Positions 14,657 through 22,965 of a DNA stretch of 64,000 nt are shown in pieces (positions within the stretch are counted from its first letter, which is position 1; the number at the start of each line of letters is the position of its first letter). Source of the DNA: Hymenobacter sp. YIM 151858-1 (GTDB lineage Bacteria; Bacteroidota; Bacteroidia; Cytophagales; Hymenobacteraceae); the NCBI RefSeq assembly GCF_025979705.1, contig NZ_CP110136.1:1054001-1118000 (forward strand). Reading direction: 5' to 3'. A program made the position numbers and the translations under genes. The notes beneath the pieces were generated by a model. That model made no database searches. It was not told the origin of the DNA and worked only from the letters and a program-made list of their open reading frames with translations.

Positions 14657-14844
14657 TGACCTACGCCCTCAGCCTGTTGTCGCTGGCGTTGCTCCTGGCT
14701 TACGGCCACCAGCGACGACGGCGGCAGCAGGCCGAGCGGGCGCAGCGCCTCGCTGAACTCAACCTCTACTCGCAACAGCAACGGGCTGACCACTGCCGCG
14801 AGCAGGTTAAGAAACTCCTCCGCCAACTACCAACCAACCAATGA
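14656..14844 (+). CDS. Small single-pass membrane protein
   Basis: 62 aa: MTYALSLLSLALLLAYGHQR is one N-terminal membrane segment, followed by a charged cytoplasmic coiled coil. The start overlaps the previous stop and the end overlaps the next ATG, so the three are translationally linked. Spanin-like topology, but far from the lysis genes. Confidence 0.5.
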   Translation: MTYALSLLSLALLLAYGHQRRRRQQAERAQRLAELNLYSQQQRADHCREQVKKLLRQLPTNQ

Positions 14845-15653
14845 CTTGTGATTTAACGCCGTTAGCCAATTACCTACTGGTGAGCGTGCCGGCCAGAGCA
14901 CCGCAACCCGCAGGCGCGCCCAAGCTCGTTACCCTGAAAGGTGCCGACGACTGGCAAGCCCTGACTGCTGCCTTGCAGGCCGGCACCGAGTTTCACGCCG
15001 AAACCAACGAAGACCCCGCCCAAGCGCCCGTGAACATCGGGCAGGTGCTGCGCCTGCCGGAGCGCCTGACCCCGGATATGATTTTGTGTGCTGGCGGGCT
15101 CAAGAACAAGGGCCGCCGCACCGCCGAAGACATCTTGCAGGTAATCAGCGTGGGCGACCACATCTACTGCGACAACCTGACCTTCAGCAAGGAAAACGAG
15201 TTACAGCCCGGCATCTACCGCGTGCCGTACTCATCGGTGGTGTGCATCGTAGAGTTGGCGGTGGATAGCCACGGCAAGCGCATTCCCGAGTTGGATGTGT
15301 TAACACCCGTGGCGGGCTACGTGCTGCTCAACCGCATCTGGCCCGCCGAGTGCTTCGAGGAGCGCATCGACGGCGTAGTGCGCAAGGTGCGCCGCAACAG
15401 CCTCGGCCTCGTGGAAGTCTGCGCCCCGCTGGACAACGAAGGCATCGTGGCCTACGCGGGCGACCCGTTGGGCGAGCAGTCGTTTACGCTGCAACCCGGT
15501 CAGCGCGTGCTCTGCCAGCCCGGCTTTGCCTCGCCCGTCACCATCGAAGGTGAATCATATCTGGCTGTGCGACAGGATTACATCGCCGCCATTCTCGAAG
15601 ACAAGCCGCAGTACGCCGTGCTGCCGCTGAACAGCAAGTACTACGACGCATAA
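14841..15653 (+). CDS. Tandem GroES-like (co-chaperonin fold) protein
   Basis: 270 aa. The C-terminal half (~156-258) reads like GroES/Cpn10: AGYVLLNRIWPAECFEE at the start, QPGQRVLCQPGFASPVTIEG, then ESYLAVRQDYIAAIL, corresponding to the GD-x-V-x-F, I-x-G-x-x-Y-x-x-x-R-x-x-D-I-x-A-x-x core. The N-terminal half (1-125) repeats the scheme more loosely (ANYLLVSVPAR, GQVLRLP, VGDHIYCDN, YRVPYSSVVCIV). Phage co-chaperonins such as T4 gp31 help GroEL fold the capsid protein. Location just before the terminase genes fits capsid assembly. The fused pair is unusual. Confidence 0.6.
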   Translation: MTCDLTPLANYLLVSVPARAPQPAGAPKLVTLKGADDWQALTAALQAGTEFHAETNEDPAQAPVNIGQVLRLPERLTPDMILCAGGLKNKGRRTAEDILQVISVGDHIYCDNLTFSKENELQPGIYRVPYSSVVCIVELAVDSHGKRIPELDVLTPVAGYVLLNRIWPAECFEERIDGVVRKVRRNSLGLVEVCAPLDNEGIVAYAGDPLGEQSFTLQPGQRVLCQPGFASPVTIEGESYLAVRQDYIAAILEDKPQYAVLPLNSKYYDA

Positions 15654-16303
15654 TGGCTGAGGATACCTACGCTCACCGTTTCCGCTACGACATTACCCAG
15701 CTCCGCAAAGGGGAGACGGTTTTGGAGCGTTGGCCGGAGTTGGCCGCCGCCAACGACAAGCTAATTACCTACGGAGCAGGGGAGAACGACCCTTTTCTTC
15801 GCTACGCCATCTACCTCGGCGAAGGCAGCGGCCTGCACACGGCGGGCCTCGACTGGCACGAGCGCAAAAAGGAAGCCCTGCGCCTCGCCGGCATTCCGGC
15901 CGACCACCCCCGCGTCGAGAAAATCCTGAACCTCACCGACGACCCCACGCGCGAACTCCGCTGGGCGTGGCTGCGCGTCACGTCCTCGCGCCTGTTCCGC
16001 TCCTACGTGGCGGGCTGCGAAGCCTACGACCAGACCTGCGAACGGGTGGAGAAGCGCATCGCCGAGGAGGAAGACGCCGCCGACAAAGGCGACCTGAAGG
16101 CCGACGCCGAAATGCGGGCCAACCGCTCGCGCATCGACCTCTGGCTCGACCTTGACCGCATGGAAGTGAAGCTCAAAGAAATGGAGGCCCGCTTGTTCTT
16201 TGACGACGAAGACATGAAAAAGCAGGCTGCCGAAGAAGCCAAGCCCCAGGCCGCCCGCGACTCGTGGGAAAACCAGGTGCTGAGCCGCAAGAAAAAGAAG
16301 TAA
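15653..16303 (+). CDS. Probable small terminase subunit
   Basis: 216 aa ending one codon before the large terminase start. Helical, with a central Trp-rich helix (RELRWAWLRVTSSRLFRSYV) and a long acidic coiled coil (RVEKRIAEEEDAADKGDLKA), compatible with the oligomerising region of small terminases. No DNA-binding HTH is obvious at the N-terminus. Assignment is mainly positional. TAATG overlap with the upstream gene. Confidence 0.5.
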   Translation: MAEDTYAHRFRYDITQLRKGETVLERWPELAAANDKLITYGAGENDPFLRYAIYLGEGSGLHTAGLDWHERKKEALRLAGIPADHPRVEKILNLTDDPTRELRWAWLRVTSSRLFRSYVAGCEAYDQTCERVEKRIAEEEDAADKGDLKADAEMRANRSRIDLWLDLDRMEVKLKEMEARLFFDDEDMKKQAAEEAKPQAARDSWENQVLSRKKKK

Positions 16304-18385
16304 GTGCAGCGCAGCCTCGAATTTGAGAAGCTAAAGGACGGCCGCCTCAAGGTTTGCATTGCCGACCTCGATTGCTTTACCCCGCCCGTACCCAAAGACA
16401 AGAGCGGCTTTCTCAACGGGCACGTCAAAAGCCGCAAAGACCAACGCTGGGAGCGCGACTTTCCCACCGACGAGGAACTTGACCTGCTCTCGGAAAAGGA
16501 ATACCTCGACTTACAGGCCCGCGAAGCCGACCGCATCTTCAACGGCTGCTGGTTTCTCAACGACGGCGAGCCCACCTACCTCACGGGGGTTCACTACACC
16601 TTCCTGACCCACTTTCAGCTCCCCTCGGGCGAGTACGCCGACTTCCGCGAGGCTGACCAAAAGGACTTCCTGCACGACGAGGCCGCGTTCAACGACCCGC
16701 AGTGCATCGGCAAAATCTTCCTCGGCGCCCGCCAGCGCGGCAAAACCGCCCGCCGCGCCTGCCGCCTGTTCTGGCGCGCCATCACCGACATGGGTATTCG
16801 CTTGGGTATTCAGTCGAAAAACGACGAATCCGCCCAGGACGTACTCAATAAGTTCGTCTCGCACGCGCTGCGCAACCTCTCGCGTCTGATTCGCCCCGTT
16901 ACCGACCTGGCAACGGACAACGCGCAGAAAAAGATCAACTTCAAAGCTCCGGCGCGGCGCGGCAAGACGGCCTTAAACTCGCCCAAGGTCATTGCCCTGA
17001 ACACCACCATCGAGCGCCGCAACTCCAAGCCGCAGGCGTTCGACGGCGACACGCTCGCCGAGTGGCTGGGCGACGAGTGGGCCAAGAAACAGGACTACGA
17101 CTCCGAGGAACGCTTCAACGTAGTGTCGCGCATGATGCGACGCGGCGGCAAGGCCATCGGCTTCTGCTGGCTGCCCTCCACCATCGACGAGAAGGAGGAC
17201 TTCGAGCCCGACATGCCGTTGCGCATGTGGAAGGACGCCGACCCGACCAAGCGCAAAACCACGGGCAGCACCGAGAACGGACTGGTGCGCTTATTCGTGC
17301 CCGCCTACGAAGGCCACATCATCGACGCCTACGGCCGCTCGCTGATTCGGGAGTCGATTGCCGACCTCGAAGCCAACTGCCCCTCCGACCCGGTGCAGGC
17401 GCAACGCTACTGGCGCGCCAACCCCCGCGACGTAAACGACGCCTTCGCCACGGCCGGCCGCGACTCCATCTTCAACGTCGATGTGCTGCGCGCCGTGGAA
17501 AAGAAAATCAACCACGAGCTTGACCCGCACATCGTCCAGCAGGTTGATCTGGTCTGGACGGATCACACCCGCACCGCCGTCAAGACGAGCCCCAACAAGG
17601 AGAACGGCCGCTTTAAGCTGGTGATGCGCGCCCTGCCGCCCGAGCAAAACAACGTCGTGCAGGCGGGCTACATGCAAAACGAGCAGGGGCAGACCGTGCC
17701 CACGTTCAAGCCGCTCAACGACCACCGCTACGCCGTGGGCTGCGACCCCTACGACGCACGTACCGTCGCCAAGCTCTCCACCGCTTCCAAGGGCGCGGCC
17801 TACGTGCTCTGGAAGCCCGACATGCTCCACGAGCAGGAGCGACTCGGGGCCGACGGGGTGGAGCGCGGCGGCTACTGGCCCTCCGACTCGTTTATCGTCG
17901 AGTACATCAACCGCCCGCCGCGCCCGCAGGACTTCTACGAGGACATGGTAAAGCTCTGCCACTTCTTCGGCTGCTCTTTGCTGCCCGAGCGCCAGAAGCC
18001 CGGCATCATCCACTACTTCGAGAACCGGGGCTACAAAGCCTTTATCGGCGGGCAGGTGGCCCTTACCGACACCGACCGCAAGAAGCTGGCGAAGAAAAAG
18101 GACGCCGACAACTACGGCCACGCCGCCTCCACGGAAGCGACCGTGCAGTGGTCGGAGCTGATGGCGATTTACTCGCACGGCCCTTTGGCCGACGACTGGC
18201 GCCGGATGCCCTTCGCCGCGCAGGTCAAGGACTGGCTCTCGCTCGACGTGCTCGACACGCAGAAGTACGACGCGGCCGTGGCCTCGGGCTGGACGCTCAT
18301 GCAGGCCCGGCGCTTCGTGCGCCGCAGCGGGCGCCCGCTACCCCCCGCCGACGTGTTCAACCTGCGCAATTTCTTCAACGTCTGA
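16304..18385 (+). CDS. Terminase large subunit
   Basis: 693 aa with a GTG start abutting the previous stop. ATPase motor: Walker A GARQRGKTAR at 141-150 and Walker B ending in DE at 257-258 (LAEWLGDEWAK). The C-terminal RNase H-like nuclease begins at YAVGCDPYD (~477-484, first acidic residue D481). It pumps DNA into the prohead and cuts it at headful or specific sites. Longer than the usual 450-600 aa, with an N-terminal extension of ~120 residues as in other Bacteroidota podoviruses. Confidence 0.9.
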   Translation: MQRSLEFEKLKDGRLKVCIADLDCFTPPVPKDKSGFLNGHVKSRKDQRWERDFPTDEELDLLSEKEYLDLQAREADRIFNGCWFLNDGEPTYLTGVHYTFLTHFQLPSGEYADFREADQKDFLHDEAAFNDPQCIGKIFLGARQRGKTARRACRLFWRAITDMGIRLGIQSKNDESAQDVLNKFVSHALRNLSRLIRPVTDLATDNAQKKINFKAPARRGKTALNSPKVIALNTTIERRNSKPQAFDGDTLAEWLGDEWAKKQDYDSEERFNVVSRMMRRGGKAIGFCWLPSTIDEKEDFEPDMPLRMWKDADPTKRKTTGSTENGLVRLFVPAYEGHIIDAYGRSLIRESIADLEANCPSDPVQAQRYWRANPRDVNDAFATAGRDSIFNVDVLRAVEKKINHELDPHIVQQVDLVWTDHTRTAVKTSPNKENGRFKLVMRALPPEQNNVVQAGYMQNEQGQTVPTFKPLNDHRYAVGCDPYDARTVAKLSTASKGAAYVLWKPDMLHEQERLGADGVERGGYWPSDSFIVEYINRPPRPQDFYEDMVKLCHFFGCSLLPERQKPGIIHYFENRGYKAFIGGQVALTDTDRKKLAKKKDADNYGHAASTEATVQWSELMAIYSHGPLADDWRRMPFAAQVKDWLSLDVLDTQKYDAAVASGWTLMQARRFVRRSGRPLPPADVFNLRNFFNV

Positions 18386-18390
18386 TTTAC

Positions 18391-18397
18391 TACCTTG
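18391..18397 (+). promoter_or_regulatory. Possible late promoter within the packaging operon
   Basis: TACCTTG preceded by GATTTAC lies 7 bp before the portal ATG. It is a weaker T tract than in the other copies. Confidence 0.4.
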
Positions 18398-18403
18398 TAG
18401 GTA

Positions 18404-20845
18404 ATGCAACAGCTATCCTCGCCCTTAACGGCCCCGTGGCCGTATCCAGAGACGTTTGACACGCGCGATCCCAGGAAAAAGAACGCCGCGTGGATTTTGC
18501 AGTGGGGGCGGGGCTTTTACTCGCAGTACCGCACCGGCACCAGCAAGGACTTCTACCACGGCCACACCTCCGGCCGCTACGAACTCGCCCGCCAGTACGC
18601 GCTCGGCCTGCACCAACCCGTGCAAGCCCTCAAGGACGTGGAAGGCAACCCCGACGCCGACCGCAACAAGAAGCTCGACTTCCGCCCCCTGCCGATTCTT
18701 GACCGTTACCTGCGCGCCACCGAGGGCGTGCTCAAAGACCACGAGTTCGACGCCTCCGTGAGCTGCGTGGACGAGCAGGCCGCCGCCGACAAGCAACGCT
18801 ACGCCGCCGAGGTGCAAGCCTCGTGGGCCGCGCAGCAGATGGGGGCCGCCGACCTCGACCCCATGCAGGGCCAGCCCGACGTGCCGCAAGACCCGGCCGA
18901 ACTCGAACTCGCCCAGCAGCGCCGCAAAACCGAGGAGGAAGCAGCCCTGGAGCGCAAGTTGCAGTACGCCCTGTTCCTGGCGAACTACGACCAGCAGAAC
19001 CGCGAGTGCCAGCGCAACGAAATGCTCTACGGCGTATCGGTGATTTACCAGCGTCCGTGGGGCACCCGCCGCCTGCCCGCCGCGCTCTACCCCGGCGACT
19101 GCTTTTTCCTGCCCTCCTTAACCGAGGACTTCGCGGGCTTGCAGGCCGGGGCCCACCTCGAACGCATCACCCTCGCCCAGCTCAAGGCCGAGGTTGCCGC
19201 CGACCCCCACGCCAAGTTTACCGACGCGGACTGGGAGCACCTGCGCAGCATCGCCAAAACCTCCATGCAGAACGGCGGGCGCGAGTTGCGCTACGATTCC
19301 ACGCTCGGCAAGGAACCCGAACTCGCCGGCCAGATCGAGGTAATCCGCTTCTCCTTCTTCTCCACCGACGAGTACGTGCAGGCCACCGCCGAGGGCAAGC
19401 CGTGGCGCGAGAAGCAGGCCGGGTACGACAACCCCCGCAACTACTACAGCCAAGTCGAAAAAGCGCAGATGCAGTCGGTGTACGAAGGCACGCTCATTGC
19501 CAGCAACCTCGAACTCGGCTACGGGGCCCGCCGCGCCCACTCCCAACTGCGCGACGAAAGCAACCCCCTGAACTGCCACCCCTTCTACGTCGTGTCGGCC
19601 CCCGGCCGCCTGCACGGGCAGTCGCGCTCGATGGTCGAGCTGTGCTTCTCGCCCTACGACACCTACCAGCGCGAGTGGCTGAGCCTGCAAAACTCGCTGG
19701 CGACGGCCGTGCCGTGGTGGCTGGAATTTAACGTCGGTGCCATCCGCGAGAAGGTCATGGAAGGCGACAAGAGCAAGCCGGACGGCGGCGTGGCCGACGC
19801 GATTCGCGGCCTGCTCAAGAACCGTTGGATGCCCGCCAACAACACCGACGAGGAAGGCAACGAAATCAACCGCGCCGCCATTACTTCCGGCTTCACCCAA
19901 GGCTGGGAGCAGGAAGTCAACCTGCGCTGGTCGAACATGGAGCGCGCCCGCTTGGAAATCGAAGCCATCAGCGGCATCAACGGGGCCATCGCCGCCGCCA
20001 ACCCCACCGCCGACGTGGGCAAGGGCGTAACCGAGCAGGCCGTCTCGGGCGCGCAGAACGCGCTCGAACTCTACTACCACAGCAAGCGCCGCCGCTTTAA
20101 CCAAGTGGTGCAGGCGCTGGGCTCCACGATCAAGTACAACGAAGCCGACGCCCCGCTGACCGGCTCGTTCTCGCTGCCGGTGGGCGGCATGGGCAAAACG
20201 CAAGCCGTGAGCGTGGCCGCCGCCCCGGAGATTGCGGGCCGTAAGTTCCAGTACATGATCGAGCGCCGCCCCACCCAACAGGAGTGGCAGCGCGTGTACG
20301 CCGCCGCCGACAACGCCGTGGCCTCGGGCAACCTCCTGATGGACGACTACGTGCAGCTTACGTTCGTTCCAAACCTCAAGGACGCGGCACTGCACCTGAC
20401 CACGGGCATCCGCAAAAAGCAGCGCATGGATCAGGAAAACAGCCTGATGCAGCAGCAGCAGACCGGCCAGGTTCAGATGCAGAGCGCGCAGGCCGCCGAG
20501 GAGGAAAAACGCAAGACCGCGCAGATGGAGCACGAGCTGCGGATGCAGTTGGAGCAGCACATCACCGAGCGCGCCGTGCTCGTGGCCCGCATCCAGCAGG
20601 AAACGGCCGTGCAGAACACCGGCACGCAAACCGACGGCAAGCTCTCCGCGACGCAGCTCTTGGCCGAGGCGCAGGTAACGGTGGCCGAAATCAAGAGCGG
20701 CACCGACGCCGAGCAGGCCGAGCGGGAGCGGATGCAGGCGGATCAGCACCACCTCGAAGGCATTGACCGCGACCTCGTGTTGCAGCAGCGACAGGCGGAG
20801 GCGCAAAAGCAAGCCGCCAAAGCCCGGCCGCAAGCGGGCAAGTAG
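18404..20845 (+). CDS. Portal protein
   Basis: 813 aa directly downstream of terL. Features of large podovirus portals: LQNSLATAVPWWLEFNVGAI, SGINGAIAAANPTADVGKGV, then GAQNALELYYHSKRRRFNQV in the stem/wing region, and a long C-terminal Gln/Glu-rich coiled coil (~655-813) that could form the barrel seen in P22-like portals. Forms the dodecameric DNA channel at one capsid vertex. Terminated by a strong hairpin at 20863-20903. Confidence 0.85.
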   Translation: MQQLSSPLTAPWPYPETFDTRDPRKKNAAWILQWGRGFYSQYRTGTSKDFYHGHTSGRYELARQYALGLHQPVQALKDVEGNPDADRNKKLDFRPLPILDRYLRATEGVLKDHEFDASVSCVDEQAAADKQRYAAEVQASWAAQQMGAADLDPMQGQPDVPQDPAELELAQQRRKTEEEAALERKLQYALFLANYDQQNRECQRNEMLYGVSVIYQRPWGTRRLPAALYPGDCFFLPSLTEDFAGLQAGAHLERITLAQLKAEVAADPHAKFTDADWEHLRSIAKTSMQNGGRELRYDSTLGKEPELAGQIEVIRFSFFSTDEYVQATAEGKPWREKQAGYDNPRNYYSQVEKAQMQSVYEGTLIASNLELGYGARRAHSQLRDESNPLNCHPFYVVSAPGRLHGQSRSMVELCFSPYDTYQREWLSLQNSLATAVPWWLEFNVGAIREKVMEGDKSKPDGGVADAIRGLLKNRWMPANNTDEEGNEINRAAITSGFTQGWEQEVNLRWSNMERARLEIEAISGINGAIAAANPTADVGKGVTEQAVSGAQNALELYYHSKRRRFNQVVQALGSTIKYNEADAPLTGSFSLPVGGMGKTQAVSVAAAPEIAGRKFQYMIERRPTQQEWQRVYAAADNAVASGNLLMDDYVQLTFVPNLKDAALHLTTGIRKKQRMDQENSLMQQQQTGQVQMQSAQAAEEEKRKTAQMEHELRMQLEQHITERAVLVARIQQETAVQNTGTQTDGKLSATQLLAEAQVTVAEIKSGTDAEQAERERMQADQHHLEGIDRDLVLQQRQAEAQKQAAKARPQAGK

Positions 20846-20862
20846 GGCGGGGGAGTAACGTA

Positions 20863-20903
20863 AATGAGCGTGGCGAGAAAAACTTGCCACGCTCATTGTT
20901 TTT
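20863..20903 (+). terminator. Intrinsic terminator after the portal gene
   Basis: A 12-bp perfect stem (AATGAGCGTGGC, 20863-20874, with 20886-20897) followed by GTTTTT. Confidence 0.9.
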
Positions 20904-20918
20904 GGTCAGCAGTTAGAG

Positions 20919-20926
20919 TACATTTA
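20919..20926 (+). promoter_or_regulatory. Promoter of the PP-loop enzyme gene
   Basis: TACATTTA, a Bacteroidota -7 element, 19 bp upstream of the ATG at 20946 and just after the portal terminator. This makes the accessory gene independently transcribed. Confidence 0.5.
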
Positions 20927-20945
20927 CGCCACATAGGAACAGTGT

Positions 20946-21794
20946 ATGGAACAACCGACCACCCATATCGTGTGCTTTAGCGGCGGGCATTCCTCCGGCA
21001 TCGTGGCGATTGAAGTAGTGCGCCGTTACGGCAAGGAGAACGTCTTGCTGCTCAACCACAACATCAACCGCAACTACGAAGACGCGGACATCAAGCGGTT
21101 CAAGCAGCAGGTGGCAGATTACCTCGGCCTACCCATTACCTACGCCAACATCGACGGCATCGAGGACGATGCGTTGATTCCTGATCAGTTCGATATAAGC
21201 CTGCGCAAAAAGGGGTTTAAAGCCCCGGGGACTGGGGACGCGTTCTGCACCTACGAATTAAAGACCAAGCCCTTTATGCAGTTCCTAGAGCTGAACTTCC
21301 CCGACAAGAACGTGGTGATTTACTACGGCTTTGATGACGACGAGCAGCACCGCATTGCCCGCCGCGAAATGATCCTCGGCAATAAGGGGTACAAAACTGA
21401 CTTTCCGATTGCCCGCTGGCCCTCCACGATTGAGGAAACGAGCGAAATTGGCATTCCGCGCCCCATGACATACGCCACGTACAAGCACGGCAACTGCGCT
21501 GGCTGCGAGAAGGGTGGCATTCAGCACTGGTATGTCACTTACTGCCACCGCTACGATGTGTTTACCAAAGCCAAAAACACCGAAGCCTCGCTTGGCTACA
21601 CCATTCTGAAAGACCAGCGCGGCGGCGTAACCAAGCCCTTGCCCCTTACCGACCTAGAGCCCGTGTTTGCGCGCATGAAGTGCGCGGGGGTGCCCAATAC
21701 CGAGCATTACGACGAGGGTAAATTTAAGAAGTACCTCAAGCAGTATCGCTTACCCGAACTCAGCCTGTTTGCTCCTTGCGAGTGCAGCTTCTAA
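20946..21794 (+). CDS. PP-loop ATPase / PAPS-reductase-like enzyme
   Basis: 282 aa. CFSGGHSSGIVAIEVVRRYG is the PP-loop (SGGxxS), which binds the ATP or adenylyl phosphate. LLNHNINRNYEDADIKRFKQ and the Cys cluster GNCAGCEKGG fit the phosphoadenosine phosphosulfate reductase superfamily, and C277/C279 lie near the C-terminus. Family members reduce PAPS or, in phages and Dnd systems, sulphurate other substrates; the substrate here is unknown. It has its own promoter and terminator-bounded upstream edge, inserted between portal and scaffold genes. Confidence 0.8.
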   Translation: MEQPTTHIVCFSGGHSSGIVAIEVVRRYGKENVLLLNHNINRNYEDADIKRFKQQVADYLGLPITYANIDGIEDDALIPDQFDISLRKKGFKAPGTGDAFCTYELKTKPFMQFLELNFPDKNVVIYYGFDDDEQHRIARREMILGNKGYKTDFPIARWPSTIEETSEIGIPRPMTYATYKHGNCAGCEKGGIQHWYVTYCHRYDVFTKAKNTEASLGYTILKDQRGGVTKPLPLTDLEPVFARMKCAGVPNTEHYDEGKFKKYLKQYRLPELSLFAPCECSF

Positions 21795-21810
21795 ACGCTA
21801 CCTGCCAACC

Positions 21811-22077
21811 ATGTCTACGCTCTCCCTGTTCGCCCTCGTGCTGCTGCAAAACGCCAGCTTCACCCTCGTATCGCGCGCCCGCAACTCCGGCTCCTACGCC
21901 TACCACGCGTTCGGGGCGGTGTGCTCCAATGGGATGTACCTGCTGGTGTTCAAGCAACTCTCGCTCAACATCAACGACACGACCACGCAGGCCACCTACC
22001 TCGTGGCGTCGGTGTGCGGCTCGCTGCTCATGCACCACGTCGCCCAACGGTTCTTTGAGCGCAAGAAACAAGGATGA
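21811..22077 (+). CDS. Small membrane protein
   Basis: 88 aa from the ATG at 21811. Two or three hydrophobic segments (LSLFALVLLQNASFTLV, AFGAVCSNGMYLLVF, ATYLVASVCGSLLMHHVA) and a basic C-terminal tail. Translated between the PP-loop enzyme and the next gene, whose ATG overlaps its stop. Unknown role. Confidence 0.6.
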   Translation: MSTLSLFALVLLQNASFTLVSRARNSGSYAYHAFGAVCSNGMYLLVFKQLSLNINDTTTQATYLVASVCGSLLMHHVAQRFFERKKQG

Positions 22078-22445
22078 GCAAAGACGAACTCAAAGCCATC
22101 TTCGCCAAGCTCCCGCTCGATCAGGACAAGCTCTACCCCCGCGACTACGTGCTGGACAAGCTGCCCGACACCCTGCGCGACAAAAGCGGGGCGGTGGACT
22201 ACGCCGTGCGACAGGGCTGGCTCTGCGCCCGCGACCAGTTCGGCATCCGCGAGCTGTGGGTAGACGGCCGCCCGGAGTGGAAGGCCACGCGCTTCGCCGC
22301 ACCCCGGCCACGCGTGTCCGCTTCGGTGTCCGCCGCGTCCGCTGCCGTGTCCGCCAGCGCCCCGCTCGACGCGGAAAAGAAAAAGCCGGCCGCCTCCCGA
22401 AAGAAGCAGCCGGCTCCGCAGCCCGTGGGCGGCTTGTTTAGCTAA
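22074..22445 (+). CDS. Unknown phage protein with Ala/Lys/Pro tail
   Basis: 123 aa. The N-terminal 75 residues look folded (LYPRDYVLDKLPDTLRDKSG, then YAVRQGWLCARDQFGIRELW). The C-terminal 50 residues are low-complexity Ala/Ser/Lys/Pro. ATGA overlap with the membrane protein. Function unknown. Confidence 0.5.
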   Translation: MSKDELKAIFAKLPLDQDKLYPRDYVLDKLPDTLRDKSGAVDYAVRQGWLCARDQFGIRELWVDGRPEWKATRFAAPRPRVSASVSAASAAVSASAPLDAEKKKPAASRKKQPAPQPVGGLFS

Positions 22446-22711
22446 CCCTCGTAGGGCTCGATTTCTGCATAGGCCAGGTACTCGTGTACTTGGTCTTTGT
22501 TTTTATAATCCAGCGTGCAATACCAGTTGTCGCCGTCCCAATCAAACCAGCCGATGTCGTACTTCTTCTCGACGCGGCCAAAGAACTTATCCTTCACCGT
22601 GTAGCAGATAAGCACCTTTACGGTGGCGGTTTGCATGGGCTCACACGCCGGCAACTCCATGCCTAGTACGTGTGGCTCGATCCAGTCGAGGTTTATTTTC
22701 TGCCAGTTCAT
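22442..22711 (-). CDS. Leftward accessory protein, unknown
   Basis: 89 aa, aromatic-rich (YDIGWFDWDGDNWYCTLDYK), ending AEIEPYEG. Its ATG overlaps the stop of the 53-aa gene upstream (ATGA), so the two form one leftward operon behind the promoter at 22912-22925. It overlaps the end of the rightward gene by 4 bp. No family recognised. Confidence 0.65.
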   Translation of the reverse strand: MNWQKINLDWIEPHVLGMELPACEPMQTATVKVLICYTVKDKFFGRVEKKYDIGWFDWDGDNWYCTLDYKNKDQVHEYLAYAEIEPYEG

Positions 22712-22869
22712 AATCCTTCGTTTTTAAGACCGATTCTTACCAGGTCACGGGCGGCTTCTGCGAAATAGCGGAAGCCGTTTTTTTGTTGGTGGCGCACCAC
22801 GCGCGCCCGGTCGTGCGGGGTCAGCGCGAGAAACACCTGATTGGGGTTGGCTTTGGGGGTTGCGGTCAT
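22708..22869 (-). CDS. 53-aa accessory protein
   Basis: MTATPKANPNQVFLALTPHD, then RARVVRHQQKNG and an amphipathic helix RYFAEAARDLVRIGL. Basic and helical, with a length and charge pattern like small ribbon-helix-helix regulators, but no clear match. First gene after a leftward GTACCTTG promoter. Confidence 0.5.
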   Translation of the reverse strand: MTATPKANPNQVFLALTPHDRARVVRHQQKNGFRYFAEAARDLVRIGLKNEGL

Positions 22870-22911
22870 GCGGAATTTCGTCTAGGGAGTAGCGCGGGCA
22901 ACCCCTAGTGG

Positions 22912-22925
22912 CAAGGTACAAAAAT
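22912..22925 (-). promoter_or_regulatory. Leftward promoter, GTACCTTG class
   Basis: Read leftward: ATTTTTGTACCTTG, the same element as the rightward late promoters. The ATG it serves is at 22869. Confidence 0.6.
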
Positions 22926-22965
22926 TTGGGAGGGGCTGACCTTGCCTCAGACCAACCCGCGTACC

